From Cornus controversa (lineage: Eukaryota > Streptophyta > Magnoliopsida > Cornales > Cornaceae): DNA of 64,000 bases. Each line of letters opens with the position of its first letter. The first letter of the stretch is position 1. Below are positions 59,105 to 64,000 of the stretch, piece after piece. Both the position numbers and the translations under genes were made by a program. Where the stretch lies: the NCBI GenBank assembly GCA_026545225.1, contig CM048849.1, forward strand, positions 7,900,041 to 7,964,040, given 5' to 3'. The notes under the pieces were generated by a model. It ran no database searches. It was not told the origin of the DNA and saw only the letters and a program-made list of their open reading frames with translations.

Positions 59105-59589
59105 ATTTAGCACTTGTTTGCACGAAATTGATAGTCGCATATCCGTGTCTAAATTTTCATTGGAATCAAAGAATAATCTATAAAGAACTTTCCTAGTAGA
59201 AACAAAGGTTTTTCAATTTAACTCCATGTGTCAATTTCTCAAATGAACATACACACACACACATATATACAAGATCCAAAAGTTGATACTATACGTATGA
59301 GGCACGAATTGTGATGATGATCATCATCATTTTCACCATCACCACCATCGTGCACATCATACAAACTGTCCTCTCAATTTATAGAGAATTGTTATGTTAA
59401 TTTTTAAGGATCATGCACAATAATACCATACATAATAACACGTATTATTATTATGCCACGTTTATGAACCATTATCCTTTATGTCTTAATCAATTTCCAA
59501 CATCCTTATAGCCCGAAATATCAACCCCCCACAAGTTCCAGTAATGAGTTGTACTAGACAACATATATTGTTGTCTTAATCTTTTGCCT

Positions 59590-59643
<54 letters not shown>

Positions 59644-59979
59644 TTTATAAACCCTAAATTATGAATATCTGTTGATAATCACGTCTGAAGTCCAAAATCA
59701 CTTGTGAATGATTGGATAAGTGATTGGAGAATAAATCTCATGAAACGAATGTCACTGAATTGACTTCTCTTTATTTCACGACAAATAGATACATGTACCT
59801 ATTTGGGGTCTCCACATGCATTAACCAATCATATAGCCTTGCCTTAAAAGGAAAATTGACTTTCAATAATTAACTGAAATTAAAGTATTAATAATTTGGG
59901 ATTTGACACATGAATCATGCACCCTTTTTCTTGTATTAGATATACCAAATCATAAATATTTTAATTCAGGATTATAATG

Positions 59980-60020
<41 letters not shown>

Positions 60021-60194
60021 TTATTTATTTATATATCCATCATTATTAATCTAGGATTATAAAAGAAAAAAGGAATATTAATATTCAAAATTAATTTTTA
60101 GAAATGAATATCTTTTGATTTATTCATTTCTCACAATATATAAATTCCTACTTTATTCCTTCTCACTTTTGGCAATATATGAACTCCAAACGTT
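59105..60194. promoter_or_regulatory. Intergenic region upstream of GolS
   Basis: Upstream DNA of the GolS gene. It contains (TA)n tracts at 59586-59638 and 59984-60014, RY-like CATGCA motifs at 59815-59820 and 59914-59919, a CCAAT box near 59825 and GCCACGTTTA near 59453. The motifs are short and may be accidental; no clear drought-responsive CCGAC cluster was seen. Confidence 0.4.
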
Positions 60195-60202
60195 TATATA
60201 AA
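60195..60202 (+). promoter_or_regulatory. TATA box of GolS
   Basis: TATATAAA in the context CGTTTATATAAAGAGAG, 105 bases before the ATG at 60307. This allows a leader of about 75-80 bases. Confidence 0.75.
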
Positions 60203-60306
60203 GAGAGGGGGATGAAATAAACAATACATATTATCTTCATCCTCTTGCATTGTTCTTACTGAGCGATCATCATCAATTCAATTCCTTCTCCTTTTTCTAG
60301 CCAAGC

Positions 60307-60619
60307 ATGTCAAGTGATGATACTACTGTGATCATGACCATGCCCATGCCCAAAAGGGCTTATGTTACTTTCTTGGCTGGAAAAGGAGATTATGTGAAAG
60401 GAGTTGTGGGTTTAGCCAAGGGCTTAAGGAAGGTGAAAAGTGATCACCCACTTGTGGTGGCGGTTTTGCCGGACGTGCCGGAGGAACACCGCCACATCCT
60501 TATTTCTCAGGGATGTATAGTCCGGGAGATCCAGCCGATCTACCCACCGGAGAATCAAACGCAATTTGCCATGGCTTATTACATTATTAACTACTCAAAA
60601 CTTCGTATTTGGGAGGTAT

Positions 60620-60669
<50 letters not shown>

Positions 60670-61674
60670 TTCTTAATTAATTCCTTGCATGTGTGTTGCA
60701 AATATTACATGTGAGCATGGTTAATTAATTACACATTTAATTACACATTTTTTCATATATAAGTGTGTGTGCATGTGGTAATTATATATATATATATAAT
60801 CTTTTTCTTTTCATTCTTTTCAAAAAGATCTTATACATGAAAGTCTAATTAGAAGGTGTTTTTACAATACATAATTACCAATATTAATCCATAATTTTTT
60901 GAAGTCTTGGATTACCAATATTAATCCATAATTTTTTGAAGTCTTGGATTATCAACATTTTTGTTGCTAATGTGCCTACTACTATTGCTGTTATAACAAT
61001 AATAATATATTATTAACTTTTACAACAAATAACGAAAAGGGTATGTTAAAAAATGGTTTATATTAATAAAAAAATTGTAGGCTTTAATAGTTCGAGATTA
61101 TGTCCTTAAAGTGGCTAGAACTATTAATTACTTAATTATATTAGTAATAATTTTTTTATTTACCGCCCAAAAAAAATGTTTAATATAAATAGTTAGATTT
61201 ATTTACTAAAGTGTGTATGATATATTTTCAGTTTGTGGAGTATAGCAAGATGATATACTTGGATGGAGATATTCAAGTTTTTAGTAACATTGATCACCTC
61301 TTTGACTATCCGGATGGTTACTTGTATGGTGTTATGGATTGTTTCTGTGAGAAAACTTGGAGTGAGACTCCTCAATTCAAAATTGGCTACTGTCAACAAT
61401 GCCCCGAAAAGGTCGAGTGGCCGACCACGGAGTTAGGCCCTCCTCCACCGCTCTACTTCAATGCCGGCATGCTCGTCTTTGAACCAAACTTGTCAACTTA
61501 CAATAATCTCTTGGACACCCTCAAGCTCACCGTTCCTACTTCATTTGCTGAGCAGGTAATTAATATCAAACAAAAACTAACCTTTTTTGGTCTTAATTTT
61601 CAAGTGATTGATCCTCTAAGTTGATCATGATTCATTTCCAATCATATATAGTAGATGATTTACAAGCTTACACG

Positions 61675-61717
<43 letters not shown>

Positions 61718-62252
61718 GTGCACACCAATTTTATAAAGTGTGTTGATTAATTATTTTGGGCATGCATTAAATGTATGCAGGACTTCTTGAACATGTTCTT
61801 TAGGGATATCTACCGCCCTATCCCTCTGGTGTACAACCTTGTTTTGGCATTGTTGTGGCGACACCCTGAAAACATTGACCTTGACAAAGTGAAAGTGGTT
61901 CACTACTGCGCTGCAGTGAGTTATATATATATATATATATATATATGAATTAAAGTTATGTTTGGGAGCATCAAATCAAATCAGTGCCCTTGACTTGTTT
62001 AATATTATTAATTTGTATATGATATATATATATTTATAGGGTTCAAAGCCGTGGAGGTTCACTGGAGAGGAAGAGAACATGCAGAGAGAAGAGATAAAGA
62101 TGATGGTGGAGAACTGGTGGGAAATATATAATGACAAGTCATTGGATTACAACGACAACAACAACTCAAAGGATGATGCAAAACCCATGGTTTCAGCAAT
62201 TACTGAGGCTGATGTTGTTCATGACTACATAACTGTCCCATCTGCAGCTTAA
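60307..62252 (+). CDS. GolS: Galactinol synthase (four exons, 326 residues)
   Basis: Transfers galactose from UDP-galactose to myo-inositol, making galactinol, the first committed step of raffinose-family oligosaccharide synthesis. The enzyme is a Mn-dependent cytosolic GT8 glycosyltransferase. Exons are 60307-60615, 61232-61555, 61781-61915 and 62040-62252 (103, 108, 45 and 70 codons), all phase 0 with GT..AG introns of 616, 225 and 124 bp. Motifs: RAYVTFLAGKGDYVKGVVGL at about 17-36, SDHPLVVAVLPDVPEEHR, the metal-binding YLDGDIQVF with DGD at 114-116, YFNAGMLVFEP, FLNMFFRDIYRPIP, KVVHYCAAGSKPW, and the terminal VPSAA at 322-326. The family usually ends APSAA. Length and exon layout fit known plant GolS genes. 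Introns are (TA)n-rich. No defect is visible, so it is probably active; stress- or seed-linked expression is typical of the family but not demonstrated here. Confidence 0.96.
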
Positions 62253-62350
62253 TTTTAGTATTAAAATTAAGACCTTTAACATATGCCATAACAATTATAT
62301 ATAATAGGACTATTAATTAGTCTATTACTACTACTACTACTGCAACCAGT

Positions 62351-62490
62351 TTAAATGTAAGGTTATGGGTTGCTTCTAAAAATAAGCTTTTGGTGTAATA
62401 TTTATATATCTACATCTTTGTTTGCTAGCTCTTTAAATGTAAGGTTATGGATTACTTCTAAAAATAAGCTTTTGGTGTAATATTTTTCTA
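62351..62490. repeat. Tandem duplication in the GolS 3' region
   Basis: TTAAATGTAAGGTTATGG(G/A)T followed by CTTCTAAAAATAAGCTTTTG and GTGTAATATTT occurs at 62351-62404 and again 81 bases on, at 62432-62485. It lies about 100 bp after the stop codon, so it probably falls in the 3' untranslated region. Confidence 0.9.
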
Positions 62491-62499
62491 CATTTTTAA

Positions 62500-64000
62500 T
62501 AAATGACAGATCTAAAGTTGATTAATGTCTTAGTATGTCAGACATATTCATTTCATTGAAGCAAAACATAATGTTATTTTCTACCTGCAGAATGGGTTGT
62601 AGTGATTTTTGGAGTGCACATTGAGCTTGTAGTATATATGTTGAATTTGTCTTTGCTATGGTTAATGTAATCACAGCAACTACTGTAATTTCTTACGCAA
62701 TTACAGACCCAATGCATATAATATATTATAGTAACATATAACAAGGTTCCTCGGGCTCCTTTTACTGTTTTCTGGCAATGGCCTAGTTTGAATTATGAAA
62801 AATAAAAGGAAACAATTGAATTATGAACACAAGAACACCGATTAGCCTTCTTCCATCTTCTACCACAACTTTAAATTAGTATTGAAAATTCTATCTCTAA
62901 ATATATAAAAAATTATCTCCAAACATATCAAAAATTATTTTTAATTCATGGCCTAGAGAGTGGAGGACACCTACTATACAACCACATCAACCTCTTGTCG
63001 AGTTTGAGAGATAAGAATATCTCCCTTGCATTCGAATTGTTGAACAGATTGATATCAGCATAATAAACCTGTCCATCAACACCTTTTTATCTTATATGGA
63101 TGTGCATATATATGAGACTACGTAGTTATATCATATGCATTAAATTCAACCAGTAATAAGAATGAATTGAAAATTCCATTTGAGAATAGAACTTTGGTAG
63201 TTGTCATGGTTGGGTAAGGATTAACTCCACGGAAATTGTGCTTTGGTCCAAAAAAATATTTCGAAGTTGTGCTTTTTTTAATTTCCGAATTAGTAGCATA
63301 ATAAACTTGTTCATAATTCAATTTTTTTTTCCTTAGGTAAGGAATTGGTAATGCACTGGTAATATTAAGTTTTCAAAATTAAGATAAGTAGAAAGTGTTT
63401 TTTTTTTTTATAAATAGAGAGTGATTTTTTTAATTTTGGAATAAGAGAAGAGTTAGTTGTATACTGGTGGTTAGATTAAATGATAATTTTAGTTACTTAA
63501 TTTTAAAATTGATTTGGGACCATTGTGTAGAGTTAGGGTGGTGTCTCATTCTGGAGTCCAATCCTACCTGACCCAATGCATGATATCCCAGATTTAATGT
63601 GATTTTAGCTAATCAAGCCATGCACTAATAACTTGTTTTGTGAGCTCTACCTTCACCGATATCATACACGGTTCTAATTAATTTGATTTTATATTATGAA
63701 CATAATAGCTTGGGAACTTTTGGGATGCAAGGAATTTTTAGATAACTATTATGTGGGTGACTGGGGTGAACTTATATCAGGAGCGGAGACAGAAAATTTA
63801 CCTTGGAGGGCTAAATTTGCATTATGTAATTAAAATTTAAAAATATTAGCAACCAATTGTAATATAATTTTTAAAAATATTAGCTATAGTGTATATATAT
63901 TGAGAAAATTGTTTAGGAAAAAAAAATTCAAAATTGAGAAAAATGTAACTTAAATAATTAGACAGAAAATTGACGTGAGAGAAAATTTTGAGAAGATGAA
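62500..64000. other. Intergenic, no gene supported
   Basis: AT-rich. A block TAGCATAATAAACTTGTTCAT at 63294-63314 resembles CAGCATAATAAACCTGTCCAT at 63056-63076 (same orientation). On the - strand both read QVYYA, loosely like a CACTA DUF4216 relic. Around 63780-63830 a GGAGCGGAGACAG..GGAGGGCTAAA block looks like a common dispersed repeat. Confidence 0.45.

Noticed and set aside
59320-59365. Met-rich - strand mini-frame (MMCTMVVMVKMMMIII)
   Set aside because: It comes from GATGATGATCATCATC low-complexity sequence and is only about 24 codons.
62950-63321. Two QVYYA-containing - strand frames as a transposase (DUF4216) relic
   Set aside because: Similarity is limited to a few residues. No neighbouring DUF4216 motifs or splice structure support it, so it is mentioned only as intergenic content.

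Overview
This is a plant nuclear window, almost certainly from a eudicot. It is AT-rich, full of (TA)n and (TC)n tracts, and dominated by nested plant transposable elements: CACTA/En-Spm elements, L1-type LINEs, Ty1/copia and large-LTR elements, MITEs and a tRNA-derived SINE. The one host gene that looks complete is a four-exon galactinol synthase (GolS) on the + strand at 60307-62252, with clean GT..AG introns, a TATA box and the family's C-terminal tail.

Layout. 1-4440: unidentified repeats and LINE 3'-end-like relics in duplicate. 4680-8800: a CACTA terminus (ending 5076) abutting a 5'-truncated CACTA transposase block on + . 8800-12500: repeats, one probable LTR remnant. 12507-13765: a broken CASP-like (CASPL5B-type) gene. 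14228-14825: a CACTA end with a striking subterminal array. 14826-18850: two copia remnants separated by another CACTA end (16776). 18960-24140: MITEs, tandem duplications, and duplicated 5' regions around a wall-associated-kinase (WAK) 5' fragment. 24600-26131: a LINE 3' half on - . 26132-33962: CACTA-type ends flanking a 5' fragment of the host gene EMC8/9 (+) and a long decayed CACTA transposase block (-). 34395-43142: a decayed LINE with a 3.49 kb solo LTR (TSD GGGAT) nested in it. 43143-44592: a second truncated LINE. 45309-45492: first exon of a Bet v 1/PR-10 gene whose start codon is ATA. 45815-45960: SINE. 46800-47460: another CACTA end. 47461-58870: four large LTRs, nested and in opposite orientations, one carrying a 12-unit 69-bp minisatellite. 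59013-62252: a possible divergent first exon and the GolS gene. 62500-64000: no supported gene.

The window is mostly a transposon graveyard. The most distinctive point is that four different host genes (EMC8/9, CASPL5B, PR-10, WAK) are each present only as a 5' piece. The EMC8/9 piece lies directly against a CACTA transposase gene, at a junction with a 15-bp repeat. This looks like Pack-type gene capture for EMC8/9; for the other three, simple disruption is equally possible. I found no clear new defence, metabolic or regulatory system. All family names come from recognising sequence motifs; no database search was run.
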